This document shows positions 9,542 through 18,182 of a stretch of 64,000 nt of DNA, in pieces (position 1 is the stretch's first letter; the number at the start of each line of letters is the position of its first letter). The DNA comes from JANQJA01 sp047947185 (GTDB taxonomy: Bacteria; Pseudomonadota; Gammaproteobacteria; Pseudomonadales; Azotimanducaceae), in NCBI GenBank assembly GCA_047947185.1, contig CP170502.1, positions 1,426,001 to 1,490,000 of the forward strand. Direction: 5' to 3'. Both the position numbers and the translations under genes were made by a program. The notes beneath the pieces are model-generated. The model did no database searches and was not told the DNA's origin. It was given only the letters and a program-made list of their open reading frames with translations.

Positions 9542-10576
9542 TCAGCTGAACTGCCGCAGGAACCGCAAATCGTTTTCCAGGAAGGCGCGCAGGTCCTCAA
9601 CGCCATAACGCAACAGCGCCAGTCGATCGGGACCCATGCCAAACGCAAACCCGGTAAATTCTTCCGAATCGATACCGGAATACTCCAGCACTTTCGGATG
9701 CACCATGCCGGATCCCATAATCTCAATCCAGCCTGTGCCGCCACAGGTGCGACAACCACTACCCAGGCAATGAACACACTGCACGTCTACCTCGGCAGAC
9801 GGCTCTGTAAAGGGGAAATAGGAGGGGCGGAACCGCACCTGCAGGTCATCGCGCTCAAAGAACACGCGCAGGAAATCCACAATGGTGCCTTTCAGATCCG
9901 CAAAGCTGGTGTCACGATCGATGAGCAGTCCTTCCACCTGGTGGAACATGGGCAGGTGCGAAGGATCCGGTGTGTCGACACGATAGACCCGCCCCGGACA
10001 GATAATGCGAAACGGTGGCTTGCGCGACTCCATGGTGCGTACCTGTACGGGAGACGTGTGGGTACGCAACAGCAGGTTGGCATTAAAATAGAAAGTGTCG
10101 TGCATGGCACGGGCCGGATGATGTGCCGGCAGGTTCAGCGCCTCAAAATTATGGTAGTCATCTTCAATCTCGGGACCTTCCACCACATCGTAGCCGGCAC
10201 TTCGGAAGAACGACTCGATGCGACTCAGCACCTGGGTCACCGGGTGTAATGCCCCAAGTTCAGCGTTCCGCCCCGGCAGGGTGACGTCCAGGGTTTCCGC
10301 CGCAAGCCGGGCGTCAATGGCCGCCCTGTCCAGGATATCCCTGCGGGCATTAATCGCTTGCTGGACTGCCTGCTTGGCGCGATTGATTTCTGCGCCTGCT
10401 GCCGGACGTTCCTCCGCAGCCAGTTTGCCCAGCCCCTTCAGGAGATCGGTCAGCTCACCCTTCTTGCCGAGATACTGCACGCGCACGCCGTCAAGCGAGG
10501 CGGCATCAGATGCTGCCTCCACCGCCGCAATGGCACGTTCAGTGATATCCCTGGTATTGGTCGTCAGATCAGACAT
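9542..10576 (-). CDS. pheS: Phenylalanyl-tRNA synthetase alpha subunit
   Basis: A 344-residue class II aminoacyl-tRNA synthetase catalytic subunit. It has an N-terminal coiled-coil tRNA-binding arm (residues ~1-90), the motif-2 region around FRIICPGRVYRVD, the Phe-site stretch GTGWIEIMGSGMVHP, and motif 3 FGMGPDRLALLRYG near the C-terminus. It partners PheT. It follows rplT by 89 bp that include a strong hairpin, consistent with the long rpmI-rplT-pheST transcription unit of gammaproteobacteria. Confidence 0.98.
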   Translation of the reverse strand: MSDLTTNTRDITERAIAAVEAASDAASLDGVRVQYLGKKGELTDLLKGLGKLAAEERPAAGAEINRAKQAVQQAINARRDILDRAAIDARLAAETLDVTLPGRNAELGALHPVTQVLSRIESFFRSAGYDVVEGPEIEDDYHNFEALNLPAHHPARAMHDTFYFNANLLLRTHTSPVQVRTMESRKPPFRIICPGRVYRVDTPDPSHLPMFHQVEGLLIDRDTSFADLKGTIVDFLRVFFERDDLQVRFRPSYFPFTEPSAEVDVQCVHCLGSGCRTCGGTGWIEIMGSGMVHPKVLEYSGIDSEEFTGFAFGMGPDRLALLRYGVEDLRAFLENDLRFLRQFS

Positions 10577-10603
10577 GTCCTACAGTTCCCCACCTCGAGT
10601 CAC

Positions 10604-10635
10604 GGATTGCGCGGCACATCTTGGGCGCGCAACCC
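10604..10635 (-). promoter_or_regulatory. Stem-loop between rplT and pheS
   Basis: On the minus strand GGGTTGCGCG pairs with CGCGCAATCC (10 bp, one G-U) around a 12-nt loop, and the pheS start lies 27 bp beyond. No T-run follows, so this is not a simple intrinsic terminator. In E. coli the same place holds the pheST attenuator region. I see no obvious Phe-rich leader peptide here, so an attenuator role is only a possibility. Confidence 0.45.
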
Positions 10636-10665
10636 GCTGCTCTCAGCCTGGTAAAGACCAGCGGC

Positions 10666-11019
10666 CTAGGCGGCGGCTTTTGCCTTTTCGACCAGGGCAG
10701 CAAACGCTTCTTTCTCGTGTACCGCAAGGTCGGCGAGGACGCGGCGATCGATCTCCACGTTCATCTTGTTGAGCCCGTCAATCAGGCGGCTATAGGAAAG
10801 ACCATGTTCACGGGCGGCCGCGTTGATACGCTGAATCCACAGGGCGCGAAACAGGCGCTTCTTGACCTTGCGGTCACGGTAGGCGTACTGGCCGGCTTTG
10901 GTAACTGCCTGCTTGGCAACACGGAACACGCGGGAGCGCGCACCGTAATATCCCTTGGCTTGCTTTAAAACCTTCTTGTGGCGTCGATGTGCGGTGACGC
11001 CGCGCTTTACTCTTGGCAT
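10666..11019 (-). CDS. rplT: 50S ribosomal protein L20
   Basis: A 117-residue basic protein matching L20 throughout: MPRVKRGVTAHRRHKKVLK at the N-terminus, GYYGARSRVFRVAKQAV, and LWIQRINAAAREHGLSYS. L20 is an early 23S rRNA assembly protein. In E. coli it represses its own operon by binding the leader upstream of rpmI. Here it follows rpmI by 78 bp. Confidence 0.99.
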   Translation of the reverse strand: MPRVKRGVTAHRRHKKVLKQAKGYYGARSRVFRVAKQAVTKAGQYAYRDRKVKKRLFRALWIQRINAAAREHGLSYSRLIDGLNKMNVEIDRRVLADLAVHEKEAFAALVEKAKAAA

Positions 11020-11097
11020 TTTGAATTCTCCGAAATTTCTGTCAGGCCTTAACCTTTAAGGCTGATCCTGAAAAAGCACATTGTGTGGGTTGCGAAA

Positions 11098-11289
11098 CTA
11101 CTCGCCTAACATCCGCCTGATCAATGGCACATCTGCCTTGGCGATGTCCTTGTATCCGCGCAGGTGGCGTTTACGCTTGGTGCTCTTCTTCGTCAGGATA
11201 TGATTTCGGAAGGATTGACGGTGCTTGTAACCTTTGGCGGTTTTCTTGAACCGCTTGGCTGCACCACTGCTTGTCTTTAGCTTGGGCAT
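11098..11289 (-). CDS. rpmI: 50S ribosomal protein L35
   Basis: A 63-residue basic protein, MPKLKTSSGAAKRFKKT at the start and a DVPLIRRMLGE-type end, matching L35 over its full length. The frame is open upstream to 11340, but the start is set at 11289 because all L35 proteins begin MPKxKT. The 158-bp gap to infC is where E. coli carries the L20-dependent control site. Imperfect inverted repeats are visible there (for example around 11409-11434), but I cannot prove a pseudoknot by eye. Confidence 0.98.
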   Translation of the reverse strand: MPKLKTSSGAAKRFKKTAKGYKHRQSFRNHILTKKSTKRKRHLRGYKDIAKADVPLIRRMLGE

Positions 11290-11447
11290 TTTCATAACTC
11301 CGCAATTTTCGGCCAGCCTCTGGCTGCCGACTGTTTTCATGATAGGTAGCTCACCCGATGCCTCGGGGCCATCCCGTTATTTTACTGAGGTCTAAAAGAT
11401 TGAAGCCCATCGGCGTCACGCCGGGGCGCTTCGCTTTGGACGTGAGG

Positions 11448-11996
11448 TCAGGCTGTTGCCTGGCCGCCTTTCCTTTTACCTCTTGGAGCCAGGACCATGG
11501 TGAGCTGTCTGCCCTCCATTTTCGGATGGAGCTCAACCGTTCCAATTTCAGAAAGGTCTTCCTCAATCCGCTTCAGCAAATCCATGCCGAGTTCCTGGTG
11601 AGCCATCTCGCGACCCCGAAACCGCAGGGTCACCTTGGCCTTGTCTCCGTCATTCAGGAAACGTGTCAGGTTGCGTAGTTTGACCTGATAGTCTCCTTCT
11701 TCCGTCCCTGGTCTGAACTTCATTTCCTTAACCTGGGTACGCTTCTGCTTCTTCTTTGCTGCCGCCTTGCCTTTTTTCGCTTCGAAAATATGCTTGCCGT
11801 AATCCATGATCTTGCAAACGATCGGGTCGGAATCCGGGGCAATCTCCACTAGATCGAGACTGGCATTCGCCGCTGCAGCTAACGCATCTTCGATAGATAC
11901 TATGCCTACCTGGCCGCCTTCTGCATCGATCAGTCGAACAGTTTTGGCTTCAATATCGTCGTTTATTCGCGTTTTTTTAGAATCGTCTTTCTTAAT
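11448..11996 (-). CDS. infC: Translation initiation factor IF-3, AUU start codon
   Basis: A 182-residue IF-3. The start is taken as ATT at 11996 (then KKDDSKKTRINDDI), preceded by GGAG eight bases upstream. The first ATG in frame (11849) would remove the whole N-terminal domain. Rare AUU initiation is the well-known basis of IF-3 autoregulation in enterobacteria: IF-3 itself discriminates against it. The IF3-N domain (VRLIDAEGGQVGIVS), the linker and the IF3-C domain (KEMKFRPGTEEGDYQVK) are complete. It lies 43 bp after thrS. Confidence 0.96.
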   Translation of the reverse strand: MKKDDSKKTRINDDIEAKTVRLIDAEGGQVGIVSIEDALAAAANASLDLVEIAPDSDPIVCKIMDYGKHIFEAKKGKAAAKKKQKRTQVKEMKFRPGTEEGDYQVKLRNLTRFLNDGDKAKVTLRFRGREMAHQELGMDLLKRIEEDLSEIGTVELHPKMEGRQLTMVLAPRGKRKGGQATA

Positions 11997-12039
11997 CAGA
12001 GCGTCTCCGCTAGGTTAGGGGGCCGCATTATAACGGTAT

Positions 12040-13956
12040 TTACGCCGCTCTTCCCAGTTTTTTAACCGCGGATTCAAGCAGTTGCGCAAATGCCTCCACA
12101 GACATGCTGCCCAGATCTTCACCGGTGCGTGACCGTACGGCCACTTCACCACTTTCCACTTCCCGGTCCCCCGTGACCAGCAGGTAAGGTACGCGCTGGA
12201 TGGTGTGCTCCCGGATCTTGAACCCGACTTTCTCGTTACGCAGGTCACTGTCCACACGAAAACCCTTTGCTTTCAATGCTTTGGCAACACTCTGGGCGTA
12301 ATCAGCCTGGCCATCGGTGATGTTCAGTACCACCGCATGGACCGGTGCCAGCCAGGCTGGCATATCGCCAGCGTACTCTTCTATGAGGATGCCAATGAAG
12401 CGCTCAAAAGAGCCGAGCATGGCGCGGTGCAGCATCACGGGTGGCTGGCGGTCGCCATTTTCGTCCACATACTGGCCATCCAGGCGCCCTGCCGTCATAA
12501 AGTCAACCTGCATGGTGCCGCACTGCCAGACCCGGCCAATACAGTCCTTCAGCGAAAATTCGATCTTGGGACCATAGAAGGCGCCTTCTCCTGGCTGGAC
12601 CTCGTAATCCAGGCCCTTGGCCGCCAGCGCGTCTGCCAGCGCCTGTTCGGCGCGATCCCACACATCATCAGAGCCCACCCGCTTCTCGGGGCGCAAGGAC
12701 AGTTTGGTGATGATCTCGTCAAAGCCAAAGTCGTGGTAGACCTCGGTCAACTCATCAATGAACTTCAGCACCTCGGTCTGGATCTGGGACTCAGTGCAGA
12801 AGATATGTGCGTCATCCTGGACAAACTGGCGCACGCGCATGGTGCCCTGCAACGTGCCCGAGGGTTCATTGCGGTGGCAGGAGCCAAACTCGGCCATCCG
12901 CAGCGGCAGGTCCCGGTAACTTTTCAGGCCCTGGTTGTAGATCTGCACGTGACAGGGACAGTTCATTGGCTTGATGGCGTAGACCCGGTTGTCGTCGTAA
13001 ACAGCAAACATGTTCTCGGCAAACTTGTCAGCGTGACCGGACTTTTCCCACAGTGACATATCCACCACCTGGGGCGTACGCACTTCCTGGTAGCCATATT
13101 CCACCTGGCGCTTGCGGATGTACTGTTCAATGACCTGGTAAATCTGCCAGCCTTTCGGATGCCAGAACACCATGCCCGGGGCTTCTTCCTGGGTATGGAA
13201 CAGGTCCTGCTTCTTGCCGATCTTGCGATGGTCCCGCTTCTCTGCCTCTTCCAGCCGGTGCAGGTAGTCCTTCAGATCCTTCTTGTCTGCCCAGCAGGTG
13301 CCATAGATACGCTGGAGCATCTCGTTGTTGGAATCACCCCGCCAATAGGCACCGGCAACCTTGGTCAGCTTGAACGCCTTCAGCTTGCCGGTATTGGGCA
13401 CGTGGGGACCGCGGCAAAGGTCAATAAACTCACCCTGCTTGTAGAACGAGAGGTCTTCATCCGACGGAATACTCTCCAGGATCTGGACCTTGTAGGTTTC
13501 ACCCATCTTACGAAACAGTTCCACTGCTGCCGGGCGCGACATGACGGAACGCTCAACCGTGAGGTCAGCCTTCGCGAGTTCTTCCATGCGCTGCTCGATT
13601 TTTTCGAGATCCTCCGGGGTAAACGGCCGCTCGTAAGCAAAGTCGTAGTAGAAACCGTCCTCGATGACAGGGCCAATGGTGACCTGGGCAGAGGGAAACA
13701 GGTCCTGCACGGCTTGCGCCATCAGATGCGCGCAGGAGTGTCGCAGCACTTCCAGGCCGTCAGCGTCTTTCGACGTGACAATGGACACCGCAGCGTCGGT
13801 TTCGACCTCATAGGAGGTATCGACCAGCCGATCGCCAATTTTGCCCGCGAGCGCGGCTTTCGCCAGGCCGGGGCCAATAGACTGTGCAATAAGATGGATG
13901 GAGACGGGACCGTCAAATTGTTTCTGACTGCCATCAGGCAGCGTGATAACTGGCAT
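12040..13956 (-). CDS. thrS: Threonyl-tRNA synthetase
   Basis: A 638-residue class II synthetase. In order: the TGS domain (residues ~1-60, MPVITLPDGSQKQFDG), the editing domain with HSCAHLMAQAV (HxxxH site), the catalytic domain with the MNCPCHVQIY zinc/threonine site and EFGSCHRNEPSG motif-2 region, and the C-terminal anticodon-binding domain. The start ATG has a GAGGTG ribosome-binding site. It heads the thrS-infC-rpmI-rplT-pheST-ihfA order shared by gammaproteobacteria. Confidence 0.99.
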   Translation of the reverse strand: MPVITLPDGSQKQFDGPVSIHLIAQSIGPGLAKAALAGKIGDRLVDTSYEVETDAAVSIVTSKDADGLEVLRHSCAHLMAQAVQDLFPSAQVTIGPVIEDGFYYDFAYERPFTPEDLEKIEQRMEELAKADLTVERSVMSRPAAVELFRKMGETYKVQILESIPSDEDLSFYKQGEFIDLCRGPHVPNTGKLKAFKLTKVAGAYWRGDSNNEMLQRIYGTCWADKKDLKDYLHRLEEAEKRDHRKIGKKQDLFHTQEEAPGMVFWHPKGWQIYQVIEQYIRKRQVEYGYQEVRTPQVVDMSLWEKSGHADKFAENMFAVYDDNRVYAIKPMNCPCHVQIYNQGLKSYRDLPLRMAEFGSCHRNEPSGTLQGTMRVRQFVQDDAHIFCTESQIQTEVLKFIDELTEVYHDFGFDEIITKLSLRPEKRVGSDDVWDRAEQALADALAAKGLDYEVQPGEGAFYGPKIEFSLKDCIGRVWQCGTMQVDFMTAGRLDGQYVDENGDRQPPVMLHRAMLGSFERFIGILIEEYAGDMPAWLAPVHAVVLNITDGQADYAQSVAKALKAKGFRVDSDLRNEKVGFKIREHTIQRVPYLLVTGDREVESGEVAVRSRTGEDLGSMSVEAFAQLLESAVKKLGRAA

Positions 13957-14032
13957 GTTACACCTCGCTTTCAGTGGTGACCCGTACCAAAGGCCACATG
14001 TTCGCGCGAGCTTTACTCGCTTGGATTGTGTG

Positions 14033-14063
14033 CTTTCACGTTTGCCTGCGGCAAGCCGTGAAG
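14033..14063 (-). terminator. Stem-loop directly 3' of tRNA-Val
   Basis: On the minus strand CTTCACGGCTTGCC and GGCAAACGTGAAAG form an imperfect long stem around a GCA loop, starting two bases after the tRNA CCA end. There is no clear U-run, so it may serve 3'-end processing rather than termination. Transcription could continue into thrS, 76 bp away. Confidence 0.4.
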
Positions 14064-14064
14064 T

Positions 14065-14141
14065 TGGTGGGAGTACTCAGATTCGAACTGAGGACCCTCG
14101 CCTTGTCGAGACGATGCTCTAACCAACTGAGCTATACTCCC
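14065..14141 (-). tRNA. tRNA-Val(GAC)
   Basis: A 77-nt cloverleaf on the minus strand with encoded CCA at 14065-14067. The acceptor is GGGAGTA/TACTCCC, the anticodon loop TCGACAA gives GAC, and the T-loop is GTTCGAATC. It lies between thrS and the second repeat array. Confidence 0.97.
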
Positions 14142-14270
14142 ACTGCGCGTTAACCGCGTGTCTTCCCCTCGAAAGTGCTGTGCTGTGTTCATACCATGAA
14201 TCTGTGGGCACACCACCCGCGAGGCGCGCTAGGTTACCCAAAAACCGCTCGCGAAACAAGAAAGCTTCGC

Positions 14271-14962
14271 CCGAGGTTTCCCCGCTCCGCAGCTAACCCC
14301 GTCGTCCCGACCGAAGGCCCGCAGGGCCGCAGCGGAGGGACCTCACACCACCGTCATCCCGACCGTAGCGGAGGGATCTCGCCTTTCAACCCCGAGGTTT
14401 CTCCGCTTCGCGGCTAACGCCGCTCCGGTCGAAACGACACCGAAGCTGTCGTCCCGACCGCAGCGGAGGGACCTCACACCACCGTCATCCCGACCGAAGT
14501 GGAGGGATCTCGCTTTTAAACCCCGAGGTTTCTCCGCTCCGCGGCTAACGCCGCTCCGGTCGAAACGACAGATTGCCGTCGTCCCGACCGAAGTGGAGCG
14601 ACCTCACACCCCCGTCATCCCGACCGTAGCGGAGGGATCTCGCTTTTAAACCCCGAGGTTTCTCCGCTCCGCGGCTAACGCCGCTCCGGTCGAAACGACA
14701 CCGAAGGTGTCGTCCCGACCGCAGCGGAGGGACCTCACACCACCGTCATCCCGACCGAAGTGGAGGGATCTCGCTCTTAAACCCCGAGGTTTCTCCGCTC
14801 CGCGGCTGTGCCGCTCCGGTCGAAACGACACCGAAGCTGTCGTCCCGACCGTAGCGGAGGGACCTCGCTTTTAAACCCTGAGATTTCTCCGCTACGCGGC
14901 TGCGCCGCTCCGGTCGAAACGACAAACCACCGTCGTCCCGACCGAAGTGGAGGGACCTCGCT
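14271..14962. repeat. Palindromic repeat array 2, between tRNA-Val and uvrB
   Basis: At least ten half-elements of the same palindrome family as array 1 alternate here: left arms GTCGTCCCGACCG or GTCATCCCGACCG at about 14301, 14353, 14448, 14486, 14579, 14614, 14708, 14745, 14840 and 14932, and right arms GAGGTTTCTCCGCTCCGCGG...CCGGTCGAAACGACA. The longer period is about 130 bp instead of 226, so this array grew from a different unit. The final arm runs directly into the last codon of uvrB. The 130 bp between tRNA-Val and the array show nothing else recognisable. Confidence 0.93.
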
Positions 14963-16978
14963 TCAGGACCTCACGAACTGTTCCCGCAGTTCCTCGATAC
15001 GGTCCCGGATGTGCGCGGCTTCCTCGAATTCCAGGCTCTTGGCGTGCTGAAACATCTGTTTTTCCAGCGCCACAATCTGCTTCTCGACCTCAGCCTGGCT
15101 GAGGATCTCGCCGCTATAGCGGCTTTTCCTGTCAGCCACCTTGCTGCCGCGCTTGCCGCCCCGGGCGGGGGCATCACGGGCACCTTCCATAATGTCCTGC
15201 ACGCTGCGCTGCACACCAATAGGCGTAATGTTATGCGCCAGGTTATGCGCCACCTGCTTCTCACGTCGCCGATCAGTCTCATCAATCGTCCGCTGCATCG
15301 AATCGGTAATGCGATCTGCATACATGATCGCTTTGCCACTCAAATGTCGTGCCGCACGGCCAACCGTCTGGATCAGCGAGCGATCCGAGCGCAGGAAACC
15401 TTCCTTGTCGGCATCCAGGATCGCCACCAGGGACACTTCTGGCATATCCAAACCCTCGCGCAGCAGGTTGATGCCCACCAGCACATCAAACTCACCCAGG
15501 CGCAGGTCCCGGATAATTTCCATACGCTCCACCGTATCAATATCCGAGTGCAGGTAACGCACGCGAACGCCGTTTTCGTCCAGGTAGTCCGTCAGGTCTT
15601 CCGCCATGCGCTTGGTGAGTGTGGTGATCAGCACCCGCTCGTCTTTTTCAACACGCAAGCGGATTTCACCCAGCACATCGTCCACCTGGGTTTGCGCTGG
15701 CCTCACTTCCAGTTCCGGGTCAATCAGTCCCGTGGGCCGAACTACCTGCTCCACCACCTGCCCGGCCTTTTCAGCTTCATAGGTGCTGGGTGTCGCTGAA
15801 ACAAAAATCATCTGCGGCGCAACCTTCTCCCACTCATCAAAACGCATGGGGCGATTGTCCAGCGCCGAGGGCAATCGGAAACCGTAATTCACCAGCGTCT
15901 CCTTGCGAGAACGGTCACCCTTGTACATGGCGCCAATCTGCGGAATGGAAACATGGGATTCGTCGACAATCAGCAGCGCGTCGTCCGGCAGATAGTCGTA
16001 CAGGGTCGGCGGCGGCTCACCCGGCGCACGCCCAGACAGGTAGCGGGAATAGTTCTCGATACCATTGCAATAACCCAGTTCCTTGATCATCTCCAGGTCA
16101 AAGCGGGTACGCTGTTCCAGCCGCTGGGCTTCCACCAGCTTGTTGTTGTCCTTCAGAAACCGCAGCCGGTCATTCAATTCTTCCCGGATATGTTCAATTG
16201 CGCCTTCAATCGTTTCCCGCGGCGTGACGTAGTGCGACTTGGGAAACACGGTGATGCGCGGCACCTTGCGCAGGACCTCACCAGTCAGCGGATCGAACAC
16301 CGACAGGCTCTCAATCTCGTCATCAAACAGCTCAACCCGAATGGCATCCTTGTCTGATTCCGCGGGGAAAATATCAATAACATCCCCGCGTACCCGGTAG
16401 GTGGCGCGCCGCAGTTCCGTCTCGTTGCGCGTGTACTGTAACTCCGCCAGCCGTCTGAGCACCCAGCGCTGGTCCACGCGATCCCCCCGATCCAGGTGCA
16501 TCACCATTTTCAGGTAGGAACCGGGATCACCCAGGCCATAGATCGACGACACCGAGGCCACAACTATCGCATCGCGTCGTTCCAGCAGCGCCTTGGTTGC
16601 CGACAGGCGCATCTGTTCGATGTGCTCGTTGATGGCGGCGTCCTTCTCAATATAGGTGTCAGACGAGGGCACATAGGCTTCCGGCTGGTAGTAGTCATAG
16701 TAAGAGACAAAATATTCCACGGCGTTGCGCGGGAAAAATTCCTTGAACTCACCATAAAGCTGCGCCGCCAGTGTCTTGTTGGGCGCCATCACCAGCGTGG
16801 GGCGCTGCACTTTCTCGATCACGTTTGCAATTGTGTAGGTCTTGCCTGACCCCGTGACCCCTAGCAGCGTCTGCGCCGCCAGGCCCGACTCAATGCCCTC
16901 AACCAGCAACCGGATCGCCTCCGGCTGGTCCCCGGCTGGCTTGTAGTCAGATACAACTTCAAATTCCCCGGACTTCAT
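14963..16978 (-). CDS. uvrB: UvrABC excinuclease subunit B
   Basis: A 671-residue UvrB. It has Walker A GVTGSGKT near residue 40, the damage-probing beta-hairpin region YYDYYQPEAYVP, DESHV helicase motif II, FVSATP, the C-terminal helicase lobe (GINLLREGLDMPEVS) and the UVR domain at the end (EKQMFQHAKSLEFEEAA). I set the start at the ATG 16978 (MKSGEFEVVSDYKPAGD) because the frame runs open to 17155 with non-homologous sequence. It verifies DNA lesions for nucleotide-excision repair. I looked for an SOS (LexA) box in the 200 bp upstream and saw none that I trust. Confidence 0.98.
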   Translation of the reverse strand: MKSGEFEVVSDYKPAGDQPEAIRLLVEGIESGLAAQTLLGVTGSGKTYTIANVIEKVQRPTLVMAPNKTLAAQLYGEFKEFFPRNAVEYFVSYYDYYQPEAYVPSSDTYIEKDAAINEHIEQMRLSATKALLERRDAIVVASVSSIYGLGDPGSYLKMVMHLDRGDRVDQRWVLRRLAELQYTRNETELRRATYRVRGDVIDIFPAESDKDAIRVELFDDEIESLSVFDPLTGEVLRKVPRITVFPKSHYVTPRETIEGAIEHIREELNDRLRFLKDNNKLVEAQRLEQRTRFDLEMIKELGYCNGIENYSRYLSGRAPGEPPPTLYDYLPDDALLIVDESHVSIPQIGAMYKGDRSRKETLVNYGFRLPSALDNRPMRFDEWEKVAPQMIFVSATPSTYEAEKAGQVVEQVVRPTGLIDPELEVRPAQTQVDDVLGEIRLRVEKDERVLITTLTKRMAEDLTDYLDENGVRVRYLHSDIDTVERMEIIRDLRLGEFDVLVGINLLREGLDMPEVSLVAILDADKEGFLRSDRSLIQTVGRAARHLSGKAIMYADRITDSMQRTIDETDRRREKQVAHNLAHNITPIGVQRSVQDIMEGARDAPARGGKRGSKVADRKSRYSGEILSQAEVEKQIVALEKQMFQHAKSLEFEEAAHIRDRIEELREQFVRS

Positions 16979-17135
16979 TTTTTCACCCAAAACATTTATC
17001 CCGACTATACGTTGCCCGACTTCGCCAGGTTCCTTTCGTGAAGGAAGCTCCTGCAAGACGGGCGCATTGGGGCGAGAGCTTACACCCCGCTCCACTACCC
17101 ATCCAGCGCAGCACAAAATAGTGCCAGTTTTCGTG

Positions 17136-17164
17136 TTGACCCCTCGCCCCGGCATCAGTAGAAT
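17136..17164 (+). promoter_or_regulatory. Sigma-70 promoter of tRNA-Asn
   Basis: TTGACC at 17136-17141 and TAGAAT at 17159-17164 are separated by exactly 17 bp, with the tRNA beginning 17 bp after the -10 box. This is the best consensus promoter I see in the window. No terminator is visible between the tRNA and rfbD, so the same transcript may continue into the sugar operon. Confidence 0.75.
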
Positions 17165-17181
17165 TCGCTTCCTCCTGATGT

Positions 17182-17257
17182 TCCCCGATAGCTCAGTTGG
17201 TAGAGCAAATGACTGTTAATCATTGGGTCCCTGGTTCGAGCCCAGGTCGGGGAGCCA
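17182..17257 (+). tRNA. tRNA-Asn(GUU)
   Basis: A 76-nt cloverleaf with TCCCCGA/TCGGGGA acceptor, D-loop AGCTCAGTTGGTAGAGC, anticodon loop CTGTTAA (GTT), T-loop GTTCGAGCC and encoded CCA at 17255-17257. rfbD starts only 31 bp later on the same strand. tRNA genes are common island attachment points, but I see no repeat of its 3' end elsewhere in the window. Confidence 0.97.
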
Positions 17258-17288
17258 CTTACTTCCAGTAATTGACTCACATCCTGTT

Positions 17289-18182
17289 ATGAAGGTACTG
17301 CTCACCGGCGCAAACGGCCAGGTTGGCTGGGAAGTTTGCCGGCAGTTGCCTGAACACGGGCACACCCTGGTTGCCACAACCCGCCAGCAGCTTGATCTCT
17401 CCAATGCCACATCGCTACAGCAGGCTGTTTCCCCTGACATAGACCTGATTGTGAATGCCGCAGCCTACACGGCTGTGGACAAGGCAGAATCAGATGCCGA
17501 GCTTGCCAGGGCCGTGAATGCCACAGCACCGGGCTTGCTGGCCACCTTATGTGCAGAACGCAAGATCCCGCTGGTGCACATTTCCACCGACTACGTGTTT
17601 GATGGCACCGCAACCCGCGCCTACCGCGAGGACGACCCCGTGGCGCCGCTGGGCGTTTACGGTAGCACCAAACTTGATGGCGAACTCGCCGTGCAACGTG
17701 CCCTGGACACCCACCTGATCCTCAGAACCAGTTGGGTGTTTGGCGTTCACGGCAACAACTTTGTGAAAACCATGATACGCCTGGCGGGTGAACGCTCCTC
17801 GCTGAGCGTGGTGGCCGACCAGATTGGCGCGCCAACTTTTGCCGGCAGCATTGCCGCCGCTATCTGCCAGATTGCCAACCGGATCGAGCTTGGTGAAGCG
17901 CCCTGGGGCACCTACCATTTCTGTGACGACGGCCCCACCACCTGGCATTCCTTTGCTGTGAGTGTCATTGCACTGGCCCATGAGGCCGGGCTGATTGCCA
18001 GCTTGCCGGATATCGTGCCCATTCGGACCAGCCAGTACCCCACACCGGCCCAACGACCTGGTTATTCTGTGCTCAACACCCGGAAGTTCCAGGCGCAGTT
18101 TCCCGATTTTGCCCTGCGCTCGTGGCAGGACGGTGTTCGCGATATCATTGCGGCTCTCAACAGCACAGCAGGCAAAACATGA
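17289..18182 (+). CDS. rfbD: dTDP-4-dehydrorhamnose reductase (RmlD)
   Basis: A 297-residue extended SDR: LLTGANGQVGWEV at the N-terminus (NADPH-binding), ISTDYVFDG and YGSTKLDGE (catalytic Tyr-x3-Lys). It makes the last step to dTDP-L-rhamnose in the cytoplasm. The start is the ATG at 17289. An open frame upstream reads through the tRNA and is not real. The stop overlaps the rfbB start (ATGA), the first of four such overlaps in the rfbDBAC-wzm run. Confidence 0.95.
   Translation: MKVLLTGANGQVGWEVCRQLPEHGHTLVATTRQQLDLSNATSLQQAVSPDIDLIVNAAAYTAVDKAESDAELARAVNATAPGLLATLCAERKIPLVHISTDYVFDGTATRAYREDDPVAPLGVYGSTKLDGELAVQRALDTHLILRTSWVFGVHGNNFVKTMIRLAGERSSLSVVADQIGAPTFAGSIAAAICQIANRIELGEAPWGTYHFCDDGPTTWHSFAVSVIALAHEAGLIASLPDIVPIRTSQYPTPAQRPGYSVLNTRKFQAQFPDFALRSWQDGVRDIIAALNSTAGKT

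Noticed and set aside
16979..17181. LexA (SOS) box upstream of uvrB
   Set aside because: I looked for CTG-N10-CAG with AT-rich centre on both strands and found none that I trust.
17182..17257. tRNA-Asn as island attachment site
   Set aside because: No integrase gene and no repeat of the tRNA 3' end was found in the window.
18122..18178. Longer N-termini for rfbB, rfbA, wzm and uvrB given by the widest open frames
   Set aside because: Upstream extensions lie inside the preceding gene or lack family similarity. The ATGA overlaps and conserved N-terminal motifs fix the shorter starts.
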